64,000 nucleotides of DNA from JBIYSM02 sp044759095 (GCF_044759095.2 NZ_JBIYSM020000020.1:10384-74383); one strand, 5' to 3'. Shown: positions 16,766-26,586, counted from the first letter of the stretch. Numbers and translations: made by a program. The notes: generated by a model from the letters alone, not told the origin.

Positions 16766-18120
16766 AAAACGTGGCAGCAAAAAAGGGAGCGCGCGAAATC
16801 GCCCTTGACGTATTGAACCGGGTGGAAGAGCACAAGTCATACAGCAATCTGGAACTCAAGCACGTGCTGGATCGCACGCCGCTAAGCGCGCCTGACGCCG
16901 GCCTTGTCACGGAGTTGGTGTACGGCACGATTCAACGCCAAGGCACGTTGGATTTCGTCCTTGCCCAATTTGTCGGGGGCAAAAAGCTGCAGCCATGGGT
17001 GCGGAATCTGCTGCGCCTCAGCCTGTACCAGATTCGCTTTTTGGATCGGATTCCCGACCGGGCAGCGGTTCATGAAGCGGTGGAAATCGCCAAGCGAAAA
17101 GGTCATCAGGGGATCGCATCCATGGTGAACGGGGTTCTGCGCAACGTCTTGCGGCAGCCCGACGTGTGGGAAAAGCTGCCTGACGGGGACGTAGTCAAGC
17201 GGTTGGCCGTGGCCGAATCCCATCCCGAATGGCTGGTGCGAGAGTGGATTCGCGTGTACGGAGAAGAGACGACTCGCGCGATTTGCCAGAGCAACAATCG
17301 GGCACCGCACACGTCCGTTCGCGTAAACAGCCTGAAGACCACGAGGGACCGCCTGCTCTTTGAAGTGCAGCAAAAGTTTCCCGGCGCAAGAGCGTCCGAG
17401 TTGAGCCCGGACGGCATCATTCTGGCGGGAGGGCATGCTGCGGGTACCGCCTGGTTTCGGGACGGGTACTTTACCGTTCAGGATGAAAGCTCCATGCTGG
17501 TTGCTCCCGCACTTGGGGTGCAGCCAGGGATGTCTGTTCTCGACGCCTGTGCCGCTCCAGGGGGGAAAACGACCCATCTGGCGGAACGGATGCAAAACCG
17601 GGGGCGCATCGTAGCAAGCGACGTCCATCCGCACAAGCGGGACCTGATTGCCCAGTCGGCCGATCGCCTCGGCATTACGATTATCGAGCCGATCGTGAGC
17701 GATGCGTTGGACCTGCCTGACAAAAACCTGGGTACCTTTGACCGTATTTTGCTCGATGCGCCTTGCTCAGGATTCGGTGTCATCAGGCGCAAGCCCGATC
17801 TGAAGTGGAATAAAACCCTGCAGGATGTCAAGGAGATTGCCGACCTGCAGCTTCGATTGCTGACGAGAGTCGCCTCGCTGTTGGCTCCCGGCGGCTGTTT
17901 GGTCTACAGCACCTGTACGATAGAACCGGAAGAGAACCAGCAGATTGTCCGGCGGTTTGTGTCTGAACATCCTGAGTATGAACTGGATACGTCGCTTTCC
18001 GACGATTTGCCTGCGGCCGTTACTGCCGGGCTTGACTGCAGCAGCGGCTACGTGCAGATTCTGCCGCATCATTTTGACAGCGACGGGTTCTTTATCGCCC
18101 GGATCAAACGGAATCGATAA
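16762..18120 (+). CDS. rsmB: 16S rRNA (cytosine-967) C5-methyltransferase
   Basis: The 452 residues combine an N-terminal NusB-like RNA-binding domain (AREIALDVLNRVEEHKSYSN) with a Rossmann methyltransferase. The SAM motif is DACAAPGGKTTHLAE; DAPCSGFG and YSTCTIEPEEN contain the two active-site cysteines of m5C enzymes. The ATG at 16762 overlaps the fmt stop (ATGA). A repeat-derived terminator follows the gene, which suggests that the yloC-rsmB transcription unit largely ends here. Confidence 0.95.
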   Translation: MKNVAAKKGAREIALDVLNRVEEHKSYSNLELKHVLDRTPLSAPDAGLVTELVYGTIQRQGTLDFVLAQFVGGKKLQPWVRNLLRLSLYQIRFLDRIPDRAAVHEAVEIAKRKGHQGIASMVNGVLRNVLRQPDVWEKLPDGDVVKRLAVAESHPEWLVREWIRVYGEETTRAICQSNNRAPHTSVRVNSLKTTRDRLLFEVQQKFPGARASELSPDGIILAGGHAAGTAWFRDGYFTVQDESSMLVAPALGVQPGMSVLDACAAPGGKTTHLAERMQNRGRIVASDVHPHKRDLIAQSADRLGITIIEPIVSDALDLPDKNLGTFDRILLDAPCSGFGVIRRKPDLKWNKTLQDVKEIADLQLRLLTRVASLLAPGGCLVYSTCTIEPEENQQIVRRFVSEHPEYELDTSLSDDLPAAVTAGLDCSSGYVQILPHHFDSDGFFIARIKRNR

Positions 18121-18131
18121 CTCAAAAAGGG

Positions 18132-18161
18132 GTGGAAAGCTTGGCGCAAACGGCTTTCCAC
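18132..18161 (+). other. Perfect 9-bp hairpin after rsmB
   Basis: GTGGAAAGC and GCTTTCCAC pair perfectly around a 12-nt loop. There is no U-run, so it is not a complete terminator on its own; it directly precedes the repeat/terminator at 18168. Confidence 0.7.
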
Positions 18162-18167
18162 TCCTTC

Positions 18168-18216
18168 AGGGGCCCCAGCCGACACCAGCGTTAGCTTCAG
18201 TCGGCTGGGCTTTTTC
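18168..18216 (+). repeat. Dispersed hairpin repeat, copy A, also acting as terminator
   Basis: GGGGCCCCAGCCGAC is followed by the loop segment CCAGCGTTAGCTTCA and GTCGGCTGGGC with a T-run. The stem CCAGCCGAC/GTCGGCTGG is perfect. Related copies lie near 28034 and 59934, with partial copies near 63808. Confidence 0.85.
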
Positions 18217-18350
18217 CGCTCGTTTGGTTCGGCGCCAATTTGCTTACACTATAGATCAGGATTACTATTTGAAGCGTCCGGCCCTGCAGGGTACAATGAA
18301 AAGATGAGGGTGCGCGCTTACGACAATGAACAGGTAAGGTGAAAACAACC

Positions 18351-19421
18351 ATGCCCATAACTTCGAATACAGGGGAAAAACCGCTGATTTACAGTCTGAC
18401 CTTGGATGAACTGAAAGACTGGCTCGTGCAGGCGGGAGACAAGGCGTTCCGCGCCCAACAGATTTTTGACTGGCTCTATGTGAAACGCGTCTATACGTTT
18501 GACGAGATGACCAATTTGTCCAAGGAATTGCGAGAAAAGCTGAAGCAGCAGTTCCGAATCGATCCGCTGAAGGAAATTACCCGTCAGGTATCCCAGGACG
18601 GAACCATCAAATTTTTGTTCCAGTTGATCGACGGACACGCCATCGAGACTGTGATCATGCGGCACAATTACGGCAACAGCATTTGCGTGACCACCCAGGT
18701 GGGCTGCCGGATTGGCTGTACGTTCTGCGCCTCGACTTTGGGCGGACTGAAGCGCAACCTGGATGCCGGTGAGATTGTCGCGCAGGTATTGATGGCCCAA
18801 CGCACGCTCGATCAGGATGGGCAGCGCGCAAGTCACGTAGTGGTCATGGGAATTGGGGAGCCGTTTGAGAACTTCGAAAATCTGATGGCCTTTTTATCCA
18901 TTATCAACGACAATCGCGGCCTTAACATCGGCGCACGGCATATTACCGTATCCACAAGTGGCATTGTTCCGAAAATTTACGAGTTTGCCGATCGGGGCGG
19001 CCAGGTGAACCTGGCGATTTCGCTGCATGCCCCCAACACCGAGCTGCGGACGAAGCTCATGCCGATCAACCGCGGCTTCCCGTTGGAGAAGCTGCTGGAG
19101 GCGTGCCGCTACTACATCGAAAAAACCGGCCGCCGCATCAGTTTTGAGTACGGATTGTTCGGCGGACAGAACGATCAGCCTGAGCATGCGGAACAGCTTG
19201 CCGAACTGATCGGGGATATGCTCTGCCACGTCAATCTGATTCCGGTGAACTACGTGCCGGAACGGGATTACGTGCGAACGCCGCGCAACGACATTTTCCG
19301 CTTCAAGAAGATTTTGGAAAGTAAAGGGATCAATGTGACGATTCGCCGGGAACACGGCAGTGACATCGCCGCTGCTTGCGGCCAACTGCGGGCGCAGCAC
19401 GCAAAAGAAACCGCGGGGTGA
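18351..19421 (+). CDS. rlmN: Dual-specificity 23S rRNA/tRNA adenine C2-methyltransferase RlmN
   Basis: A radical-SAM enzyme that makes m2A2503 in 23S rRNA and m2A37 in tRNAs. The cluster motif is C119-x3-C123-x2-C126 in QVGCRIGCTFCAS, and the second catalytic Cys lies near the end in SDIAAACGQL. I choose ATG 18351 after TAAGGTG (356 residues); a GTG at 18339 would add four residues. It is followed with a 4-bp gap by the phosphatase prpC. Confidence 0.96.
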   Translation: MPITSNTGEKPLIYSLTLDELKDWLVQAGDKAFRAQQIFDWLYVKRVYTFDEMTNLSKELREKLKQQFRIDPLKEITRQVSQDGTIKFLFQLIDGHAIETVIMRHNYGNSICVTTQVGCRIGCTFCASTLGGLKRNLDAGEIVAQVLMAQRTLDQDGQRASHVVVMGIGEPFENFENLMAFLSIINDNRGLNIGARHITVSTSGIVPKIYEFADRGGQVNLAISLHAPNTELRTKLMPINRGFPLEKLLEACRYYIEKTGRRISFEYGLFGGQNDQPEHAEQLAELIGDMLCHVNLIPVNYVPERDYVRTPRNDIFRFKKILESKGINVTIRREHGSDIAAACGQLRAQHAKETAG

Positions 19422-19425
19422 TGGT

Positions 19426-20190
19426 ATGGAAATCGCGATGAAATCGCATATCGGGTGCGTTCGTCAGGTAAACGAGGACTACTTTGCCTGTATCGTGGAC
19501 CTGAACGGACGCGTCCTGGCGATTGTAGCTGACGGCATGGGCGGTCATCAGGCCGGTGACATTGCCAGCCGCCTCGCCGTTGAGCGAATTGTGAAAGAAC
19601 TGCGGAATTTGGAGGGCGACCTGGATTCCGATGACGAGCGGGAGCGGTTGATGAATGCCATCCTGCTCGCGAATGAAGAAGTGTACAACTACGCACAGGC
19701 TCATCCTGAGTGCAACGGTATGGGAACGACCGTGGTTGCCACTCTGCTTGGCTCTAACCGCGGGATCACCGCCCATATCGGCGACAGCCGCCTGTACCAT
19801 TACAGCGCTGGAAAGCTTCAGTTGAAAACCGATGACCACTCCCTGGTGCATGAGCTGATGAGAAGCGGACAAATCACCCAGGAAGAAGCCTCTGTTCACC
19901 CGCAGCGCAACGTATTGATGCGTGCGCTGGGGACGGAACCGGACGTTCGGATTGATCTGGGACAGTTTTTCTGGGAGCAGGGAGACGTCGTCCTGCTCTG
20001 CTCAGACGGGTTGAGCAACAAGGTACATACGACCGTGATGGAAAAGTGGCTGCAGCAGCCCCTTTCCTTGCAGGAGCAGGTAGACGGCATGGTGCAGCAC
20101 GCTCTGGACTCCGGCGGCGAAGACAACATCACATTGGTAGCCGTCCGCAACATGGCCAAGCCTATTGACGTCAGTCAGAGAGAGGGGTGA
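19426..20190 (+). CDS. prpC: PP2C-type Ser/Thr protein phosphatase
   Basis: This 254-residue PP2C enzyme reverses phosphorylation by PrkC. Metal-binding motifs are VRQVNEDYF, VADGMGGHQAGD, and the C-terminal SDGLSN and GGEDNITLV. ATG 19426 follows GGGGTGATGG; the frame extends upstream into rlmN. Its stop lies inside the ribosome binding region of prkC, so phosphatase and kinase are made together. Confidence 0.95.
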   Translation: MEIAMKSHIGCVRQVNEDYFACIVDLNGRVLAIVADGMGGHQAGDIASRLAVERIVKELRNLEGDLDSDDERERLMNAILLANEEVYNYAQAHPECNGMGTTVVATLLGSNRGITAHIGDSRLYHYSAGKLQLKTDDHSLVHELMRSGQITQEEASVHPQRNVLMRALGTEPDVRIDLGQFFWEQGDVVLLCSDGLSNKVHTTVMEKWLQQPLSLQEQVDGMVQHALDSGGEDNITLVAVRNMAKPIDVSQREG

Positions 20191-20195
20191 GAGAG

Positions 20196-22151
20196 ATGGA
20201 AGGTCAACGACTAGGAGGACGATATCAGCTGGAAGCGCGCATTGGCGGCGGGGGTATGGCCATTGTTTACAAGGCCAGGGATTTGATTTTAAACCGGCAG
20301 GTCGCGGTAAAGGTGCTTCGCCCGCAATTCGGTACGGATGAAGATTTCGTCAATCGCTTCCGACGAGAAGCGCAAGCGGTGGCAAGTCTGTCTCATCCCA
20401 ACGTGGTAGGGGTGTACGACGTCGGCCAGGACGGGGATACGCATTACATGGTGATGGAATATGTCGAAGGCTCGACCTTGAAGGAAGTGATCAACCAGAG
20501 GGGGGCTCTGCTGGTTGAGGAGGCCGTTCGCATCGCCGTGCAGATCTGCGACGCACTGGACCATGCACACCAGAACAAGATCATTCACCGCGACATAAAA
20601 CCGCACAACATCCTGATCGGCAACAACGGTCGGGTAAAGGTAACCGACTTCGGCATCGCCAGAGCGGTGACCTCTACGACCATTACCCATACCAACTCCG
20701 TTCTGGGGTCCGTTCACTACTTTTCCCCGGAGCAGGCAAGGGGAGGCATTACCGCCGAAAAATCGGACATTTACTCGTTGGGCATCGTGTTGTATGAGAT
20801 GGTGACGGGTCAGCTGCCGTTTTCCGGGGAGTCTCCCATCTCAGTGGCCCTGAAGCATCTGCAGGAGCCGCTTCCGGAACCGCGCCAGGTCAAACCGGAC
20901 ATTCCGCAGAGCGTGGAAAACGTCATTCTCAAAGCGCTGGTGAAGGATCCGTTGCTGCGTTACGCATCGGCAAAAGAGATGCTGCTCGATCTGGAAACGT
21001 GCCTTCTGCCGGAGCGATTGAACGAGAAGAAAATCAATTTCCCGGTGGACGACGAACAAACGCGTGTCGTTCCCATCATTACACGGGAGATGCTGGAAGC
21101 AAACCAGAGCCGGCAGTCGTTGTCGCGCGCTCGTTTTGAACAGGAAGAGGCGGAGGAATCGCCTCAGCGGAAATGGTGGGTGAAGCCGCTCGTCTGGCTG
21201 GGTGCGATCAGCCTGTTTCTCGTGCTGGCCTTTTTCGGCTTCAACTTCTTGTTGAATATATTCCCGAGCGTCCCTGAGGTGGCGGTCCCCTACGTGGAAG
21301 GGACTCCGGTGGCAAGCGCAGAGAAGAAGATTCGCGAGGCGAACCTGGTTCCGAAGATCATCGAGGAAGCGAACGACAAGTACGACCCGGGGATGGTAAT
21401 CCGCCAGGACCCGGCTCCCCCGATGCGATTGAAAGAGAATGCGATTGTCACCCTTTACGTCAGCAAGGGGCAGCAGGCGATCGAAATGCCCAATCTGGTC
21501 TCGCTTTCCCGGTCCATGGCGGAGGAAACCTTGCGCCAGAAAGGGTTTACCGTCACGGAAGAATCCTTTATCGAAAAAGAGCACGAAAACGCTCCGCCTG
21601 GTCAAGTGATTGGTCAGGAGCCGTCTGCCGGTGAGCAGGTGGTGCCAGGCAAGACCGTTGTAAAAATCACGGTCAGCAAAGGGAAAAAATACGTGGAGAT
21701 GCCGGACGTTCGCGGGCTGAGCGTAGACCGGGCGCGGGTCGAACTGTTTAAGGTGGGGCTGGCGGTAGCGGATGAGCTGATTGAACAACCGTCCTACACG
21801 ACCGATAAAGCGGGCATCGTGCTCTCCACCCACCCGTATGACCCGAAAATGCAGGTGCCTGTTGGCACGGCCATTCCGCTCACGATCAGCAACGGTCAAT
21901 ATCCCTCCGATGCGAAGGTGGGCACAGCGCCGATTTACGTGGAAATGCTCCCAGGGGAAACGGCTGAGGTGAAAATCCTGGTCACCGACGCCCGGGGCGA
22001 CAATCAGCTCGTCTTCCAAGAGACCATTTCGGAAAGCAAGGAGTTCGACGTGCCGCTTGTGCTGTCGCCTGAACGTAACGCAACCATTCAGGTACGGAAG
22101 CATAATCAACCGATTCAAACCATTACCATTCAATACAGCAGTTTGCCGTAG
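20196..22151 (+). CDS. prkC: Ser/Thr protein kinase with PASTA domains
   Basis: A membrane kinase that senses muropeptides or lipid II and controls germination and cell-wall genes in relatives. Cytoplasmic kinase: Gly loop IGGGGMAIVYKA, K39, catalytic H131-R-D and D151-F-G. One membrane helix follows (LVWLGAISLFLVLAFFGF), then three extracellular PASTA repeats starting near VAVPYVEGTPV, IEMPNLVSLS and VEMPDVRGLS, and a C-terminal beta-rich domain that may be an extra Ig-like module. ATG 20196 is preferred to GTG 20187 for its spacing to AGAGGGGTG. 651 residues. Confidence 0.95.
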   Translation: MEGQRLGGRYQLEARIGGGGMAIVYKARDLILNRQVAVKVLRPQFGTDEDFVNRFRREAQAVASLSHPNVVGVYDVGQDGDTHYMVMEYVEGSTLKEVINQRGALLVEEAVRIAVQICDALDHAHQNKIIHRDIKPHNILIGNNGRVKVTDFGIARAVTSTTITHTNSVLGSVHYFSPEQARGGITAEKSDIYSLGIVLYEMVTGQLPFSGESPISVALKHLQEPLPEPRQVKPDIPQSVENVILKALVKDPLLRYASAKEMLLDLETCLLPERLNEKKINFPVDDEQTRVVPIITREMLEANQSRQSLSRARFEQEEAEESPQRKWWVKPLVWLGAISLFLVLAFFGFNFLLNIFPSVPEVAVPYVEGTPVASAEKKIREANLVPKIIEEANDKYDPGMVIRQDPAPPMRLKENAIVTLYVSKGQQAIEMPNLVSLSRSMAEETLRQKGFTVTEESFIEKEHENAPPGQVIGQEPSAGEQVVPGKTVVKITVSKGKKYVEMPDVRGLSVDRARVELFKVGLAVADELIEQPSYTTDKAGIVLSTHPYDPKMQVPVGTAIPLTISNGQYPSDAKVGTAPIYVEMLPGETAEVKILVTDARGDNQLVFQETISESKEFDVPLVLSPERNATIQVRKHNQPIQTITIQYSSLP

Positions 22152-22168
22152 CAGTTGGGGGGACATTC

Positions 22169-23059
22169 ATGCCAGAGGGACGCATAGTCAAGGCTGTAAG
22201 CGGATTTTACTACGTAGCCGACGGCGATCGGATCTACCAGTGTCGCGCCAGAGGCTTGTTCAAGAAAAAGGATGCGAAAGTAAACCCGCTCGTCGGCGAT
22301 TGGGTGGTGTACGACGCGATCAGCGACTCGGAAGGATATGTCATGGAAGTGGGCGAACGCACTAGCGAACTGCTTCGTCCTCCGATCGCCAACGTGGACC
22401 AAGCCATCCTGGTTTTTTCTCTGGTGGAGCCGTCATTCAGCTCGCTGCTTTTGGACAAATTTCTCGTCCATACGGAAAAGGCCGGCATTGATTCCATCAT
22501 CGTCTTGTCCAAAGCGGACATGGCCAGGATGGAAGAAGTCGACGCCATCGTCAGGAAGTATGAGGGGATCGGTTACAGGGTAATCCCCACCTCTACCCGT
22601 GATCAGAGGGGAGTAGACGACGTCCGCGCAGAGCTTCGCGATCGCATCTCCGTTTTTGCGGGGCAGTCAGGGGTAGGCAAGTCGTCTCTGATCAACGCGC
22701 TGTTCCCGGGGATAAGCCTACAGACGGGCGATGTCAGTCAAAAGCTCGGACGAGGCCGTCACACCACCCGTCATGTGGAACTGATCCCGCTGGCGGGAGG
22801 CGGATACGTCGCCGATACTCCTGGCTTCAGCTCTCTGGAGTTCATCGGCATCTCCGAACTGGATCTGGCCGAGTCATTCCGCGACTTTGCGGCCATCAGC
22901 GACCAGTGCAAGTTTCGCGGCTGTCTGCACCTGAGTGAACCGGCCTGTGCTGTCCGGGAGGCGCTCGAAGAGGGAGAAGTGGACAGGGAACGCTATGAGC
23001 ATTACAGGCAGTTTATGGAAGAACTGAGAGAATACCAACGGAGGAACAAATCATGGTAA
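22169..23059 (+). CDS. rsgA: Ribosome small-subunit-dependent GTPase RsgA
   Basis: A circularly permuted GTPase for late 30S assembly: the G4 motif (VLSKADM) precedes G1 (GQSGVGKSSLINAL) and G3 (DTPGF). An N-terminal OB fold and a C-terminal zinc site (QCKFRGCLHLSEPAC) complete the 296 residues. GTTGGGGGG precedes the ATG. It overlaps rpe by 7 bp. Confidence 0.96.
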   Translation: MPEGRIVKAVSGFYYVADGDRIYQCRARGLFKKKDAKVNPLVGDWVVYDAISDSEGYVMEVGERTSELLRPPIANVDQAILVFSLVEPSFSSLLLDKFLVHTEKAGIDSIIVLSKADMARMEEVDAIVRKYEGIGYRVIPTSTRDQRGVDDVRAELRDRISVFAGQSGVGKSSLINALFPGISLQTGDVSQKLGRGRHTTRHVELIPLAGGGYVADTPGFSSLEFIGISELDLAESFRDFAAISDQCKFRGCLHLSEPACAVREALEEGEVDRERYEHYRQFMEELREYQRRNKSW

Positions 23060-23700
23060 AAATCGCACCATCCATCCTGTCGGCCAACTTTGCCAGGCTG
23101 GGAGAAGAAATCCTGGACGTGGAGCGGGGAGGAGCGGACTGGATCCACGTCGATGTCATGGACGGCCACTTCGTACCCAATATCACTATCGGTCCCCTGA
23201 TCGTGGAGGCAATCCGTCCGGTGACAAAGCTGCCCTTGGACGTTCATCTGATGATCGAAGAGCCGGATCGCTACATCCCGCAATTCGTCAAAAGCGGCGC
23301 CGACTTCGTGACGGTGCATCAGGAAGCGTGCCGACACCTGCATCGCACGTTGCACCTGATCAAGGAGCAAGGGGCAAAAGCGGGCGTTGTGCTCAATCCG
23401 GCAACACCGCTGGTAACGATCGAGTCCGTGCTGGAAGACGTGGACCTGGTGCTGCTGATGACCGTCAATCCTGGCTTCGGCGGGCAAAAGTTCATCCACA
23501 GCGTCCTGCCGAAAGTGAAGGCGCTGCGCAGCATGCTTAACGAGCGCGGACTTCAGTCTGTAGAGATCGAAATCGACGGTGGGGTTAACCCACAGACGGC
23601 CCGCTTGTGCGAGGAAGCGGGAGCCACTGTTCTGGTGGCCGGCAGCGCTGTGTTTAACCAGACCGACCGGGCTCAGGCGATTGCAGCGATTCGCGGGTAA
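23053..23700 (+). CDS. rpe: Ribulose-phosphate 3-epimerase
   Basis: Interconverts ribulose-5-P and xylulose-5-P. The TIM-barrel motifs APSILSANFARL, HVDVMDGHFVPN, DVHLMIEEP, TVNPGFGGQKF and the phosphate-binding end EIDGGVNPQTA and LVAGSAVF are all present in 215 residues. Its ATG lies inside the end of rsgA. In B. subtilis the next gene is thiN and then spoVM; here unrelated genes intervene. Confidence 0.96.
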   Translation: MVKIAPSILSANFARLGEEILDVERGGADWIHVDVMDGHFVPNITIGPLIVEAIRPVTKLPLDVHLMIEEPDRYIPQFVKSGADFVTVHQEACRHLHRTLHLIKEQGAKAGVVLNPATPLVTIESVLEDVDLVLLMTVNPGFGGQKFIHSVLPKVKALRSMLNERGLQSVEIEIDGGVNPQTARLCEEAGATVLVAGSAVFNQTDRAQAIAAIRG

Positions 23701-23776
23701 GCAAAAAAGCTTGTCCGTCGTGGAAATACTCGGGTAATCTGGTAGTGAGACACACATGTGGGAGGGAATTTGCTGT

Positions 23777-24334
23777 ATGACGACCAAACCATTGCATATC
23801 GTCGGGTTTTGCGGCAGCATCCGCAAAGATTCGCTCAACAAGGCGCTGTTGATCCAGGCCAGCAAGCTGCTGCCTGCCCACTGTCAATTCACCTTCGCCG
23901 ATATTTCCCAACTGCCGCTGTACAATCAGGATCTGGAGAACGATCTTCCCGCTTCCGTAATAGAGCTTGCGCGCCTGGCCCAGTCGGCCGACGGTTTTCT
24001 CATCAGCTGTCCGGAGTACAACCACTCTGTGCCGGGCGTGCTGAAAAACGCTCTTGACTGGCTGTCCCGGCAGTTTGTCGGCACCCCGCTCGCGTCGAAG
24101 CCGGTGGCGATCATGGGAGCGGCTCCCGGCATGTTTGGAACGGTACGCGCCCAGGTGCATCTGAGAGACATCCTGTTTGGTTTAAACATGTCGCCTGTCA
24201 ACCGTCCGGAGGTCATGATTCCGCAGGCGACGTCCAAGTTTGACGAGAACGGGCTCCTGACTGATGAAACGAGCCTGCAGTTCCTAAAGCAGCTGGTAGA
24301 CAATCTGGCTGCAGCGATAGAGACACGCAAGTAA
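23777..24334 (+). CDS. NADPH-dependent FMN reductase
   Basis: A flavodoxin-fold reductase of 185 residues. IVGFCGSIRKDSLNKALL binds the FMN phosphate, and the central SCPEYNHSVPGVLKNALDWLS is the signature of the NADPH-dependent FMN reductase family (azoreductase or chromate reductase-like). The ATG at 23777 is chosen because GGGAGGG lies about 10 bp before it. It has a terminator directly downstream and is probably a single gene. The physiological acceptor is not evident. Confidence 0.9.
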   Translation: MTTKPLHIVGFCGSIRKDSLNKALLIQASKLLPAHCQFTFADISQLPLYNQDLENDLPASVIELARLAQSADGFLISCPEYNHSVPGVLKNALDWLSRQFVGTPLASKPVAIMGAAPGMFGTVRAQVHLRDILFGLNMSPVNRPEVMIPQATSKFDENGLLTDETSLQFLKQLVDNLAAAIETRK

Positions 24335-24343
24335 AGTGCGCAT

Positions 24344-24375
24344 AAAAAGCGCGGGTGAACTTTACCCGCGCTTTT
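24344..24375. terminator. Bidirectional terminator between convergent genes
   Basis: AAAAAGCGCGGGT-GAACTTT-ACCCGCGCTTTT forms a strong symmetrical hairpin between the FMN reductase and the M20 peptidase genes. Confidence 0.9.
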
Positions 24376-24437
24376 CTATTTCAGTTGTTACGGTTTGTCA
24401 AACGACACGACCGTCCCGCGATCTGGTCGTGGACCGA

Positions 24438-25568
24438 TCACAACGTCGTCAGCATGCGAACCAGCAGCGCAATACGGCCCGGAATATGATCGATCACAAC
24501 GTGTTCATGCGGGGCGTGGGCACCGTCACCGACCGGCCCCAAACCATCCAGAGTGGGCGTGCCGGCGGCTGCGGCGAAGTTGCCGTCACTCGTTCCGCCC
24601 ACGCCGATTTCCTTCAGTTCGATGCCTTCCAGGTGGGCCTGTTCACGGGCATGCAGGAAAAGCCGCTCCGTTCCTTGTGACCGTTCCATCGGCGGTTTGG
24701 TGATCCCGCCCTCCACAACCAGCACAGCCCCGGGCAGGACAGGCGTCAAACGATGCATCAGGTTGGTAATTCGTTCGGCTTCGCTTGCTTTTGTGATCCT
24801 TACGTCAATCTCAGCTTCGGCCTGTTCGGGAATGACGTTGGAGACGCTCCCCCCTTTGATGGTTCCGACCGAGAGCGTTGTACCCGCTTCGTAGTCCGTC
24901 CACGATTGGATGGCCAGGACGTGGCGGGCCAGCTCCTCGATGGCGTTGATCCCGCGGGCATGGTCGTTGCCGGCGTGGGCGGAACGTCCTTTTACCTTCA
25001 GGACGAACTCGCCCCCGCCTTTGCGGCTGGTTTTCAGGTAGCCGTCGCCGTAGGATGGTTCCAGGACCAGCGCTGCCGCGCTCTTTCTGGCTTCCGCCAT
25101 AATCAGCTCTTTGGAAGCGTGACTGCCGGTCTCTTCGTCTGTGTTCCAGAAGAAGACCAGCTTCTTACCGAGCGGAAGCTTTTCCTGAATGATCGCCTGC
25201 AGGGCAAAATAGCTGAACACGATGCCGGATTTCATGTCGTAGGTCCCCGGGCCGTACGCCTTGCCGTCTTCGATGCGCCAAGGCTCCGAGGTCAAGGTGC
25301 CGATCTCCTTTACTGTGTCAAAGTGGCCGAGGATAAGAATCTGTTCTTCGCCCTCCCCGTACTCCACCCGCAACGGATTCCCGTACTCTCTCTGAGTGAT
25401 TTCCTCCACCCTGCATCCGAGCGCGAGAAAGCGTTTTTTGATATACGCACCAAGTCTGTCTACCGCCTGTTTGTTGTGGGTGGGAGACTCCATTTCGACG
25501 TAGGTGCGAAGTTCTTCCAAAATGGCCTCCAGCTGATTGCGGAAATATTGCGTCCAATTTGTTGTCAT
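24438..25568 (-). CDS. M20 family metallopeptidase (carboxypeptidase G2-like)
   Basis: The 376-residue enzyme has the two-zinc M20 layout: LGHFDTVKE, GPGTYDMKSG, DEETGSHAS and ALVLEPSYGDGYLKTSRKGGG. A lid/dimerisation domain lies in the middle. Closest named group is the carboxypeptidase G2/glutamate carboxypeptidase branch, which removes C-terminal Glu from peptides or folate; amidohydrolase activity on other substrates is possible. GGAGGTAACC precedes the ATG. It is divergent from a polar amino acid ABC importer, which may take up the released amino acid (inference). Confidence 0.88.
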   Translation of the reverse strand: MTTNWTQYFRNQLEAILEELRTYVEMESPTHNKQAVDRLGAYIKKRFLALGCRVEEITQREYGNPLRVEYGEGEEQILILGHFDTVKEIGTLTSEPWRIEDGKAYGPGTYDMKSGIVFSYFALQAIIQEKLPLGKKLVFFWNTDEETGSHASKELIMAEARKSAAALVLEPSYGDGYLKTSRKGGGEFVLKVKGRSAHAGNDHARGINAIEELARHVLAIQSWTDYEAGTTLSVGTIKGGSVSNVIPEQAEAEIDVRITKASEAERITNLMHRLTPVLPGAVLVVEGGITKPPMERSQGTERLFLHAREQAHLEGIELKEIGVGGTSDGNFAAAAGTPTLDGLGPVGDGAHAPHEHVVIDHIPGRIALLVRMLTTL

Positions 25569-25770
25569 AGGTTACCTCCTGCGTTGTTTTCTACCTGTAC
25601 TTTACCGTTCTTACAAGACTGATGCCAAGCAAAAATCTAGAAATAAAATAATGTTGAATTTTAGTGTAAAATGATTAAAATATACAATGTGCTGTATGTT
25701 TATGAATCAACGAACGTTCATAGAATACTTGCTCTTAACGACACACTACACTTTTTGGGAGGTACCTTTC

Positions 25771-26586
25771 ATGAAAAAATTCAAAACGATCATGACGATG
25801 GCGGTGACGTCCTTGTTCACTGTCGCTGTTCTGGCAGGGTGCGGCGGCGGACAAGGCGGTGCCGATCAACAGCAGCCGGCTCAAGGCCAGCAACCGACTG
25901 CAGAAAAGAAAAAACTGATTCTGGCAACCTCGGCTGACTATCCGCCGTACGAGTACCACGATACATCCAGCGGCAAGGACGAGATTGTCGGGTTTGACAT
26001 TGACATCGCCAACTACATCGCCAACGAGCTTGGTTTTGAGTTCGAAGTCAAGGACATGGACTTTAACGGTCTGCTGCCGGCGCTTCAAGCGGGCCGCGCC
26101 GATTTCGTGATGGCGGGCATGACGCCGAAGCCGGAACGTCTGCAGAACGCTGACTTCTCCGTCATCTACTATGATGCCAAAAATTCCATCGTAGCGAAAA
26201 AGGGCAGCAACCTGACCAAATGGGAAGATCTCGCTGGCAAAAAAGTTGCCGTGCAGCTCGGCTCCATTCAAGAAGGCGATGCGAAAGAAATGGCAAAAAC
26301 GGTACAGGGCATGGAAATCAAATCCCTGAACAAGATCGGTGAAATCATTCAGGAGCTGAAATCCGGCCGCGTCGACGCCGCGATCATCGAAGACACTGTG
26401 GCAAAAGGCTACACCCAATCCAATCCGGATATCGAATTCAACACCATTCCAAGCGAAGGTCCTTCCGGTTCTGCTGTTGCGTTCCCGAAAGGCTCCAAGT
26501 ACGTGGAAGACTTCAACAAAGTGATCAAAAAAATGCAGGAAAACGGCGAACTGGAGAAACTGGTCAAGAAGTGGTTTGAGAAATAA
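25771..26586 (+). CDS. Amino acid ABC transporter substrate-binding lipoprotein
   Basis: A family 3 solute-binding protein of 271 residues. The lipoprotein signal peptide ends VAVLAGCGGG, followed by a Gln-rich linker. The mature start ILATSADYPPYEYHD and the segment VGFDIDIANYIANELGFEFE are typical of binding proteins for Gln, Arg, His or cystine. The ATG at 25771 follows GGGAGG. It heads a three-gene importer operon with permease and ATPase. The 200 bp upstream hold an AT-rich possible promoter and the inverted repeat TATGAA...TTCATA at about 25699. Confidence 0.92.
   Translation: MKKFKTIMTMAVTSLFTVAVLAGCGGGQGGADQQQPAQGQQPTAEKKKLILATSADYPPYEYHDTSSGKDEIVGFDIDIANYIANELGFEFEVKDMDFNGLLPALQAGRADFVMAGMTPKPERLQNADFSVIYYDAKNSIVAKKGSNLTKWEDLAGKKVAVQLGSIQEGDAKEMAKTVQGMEIKSLNKIGEIIQELKSGRVDAAIIEDTVAKGYTQSNPDIEFNTIPSEGPSGSAVAFPKGSKYVEDFNKVIKKMQENGELEKLVKKWFEK

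Noticed and set aside
24336..25622. Long plus-strand frames over the M20 peptidase gene
   Set aside because: They are antisense shadows of a gene whose protein has all M20 motifs on the minus strand.
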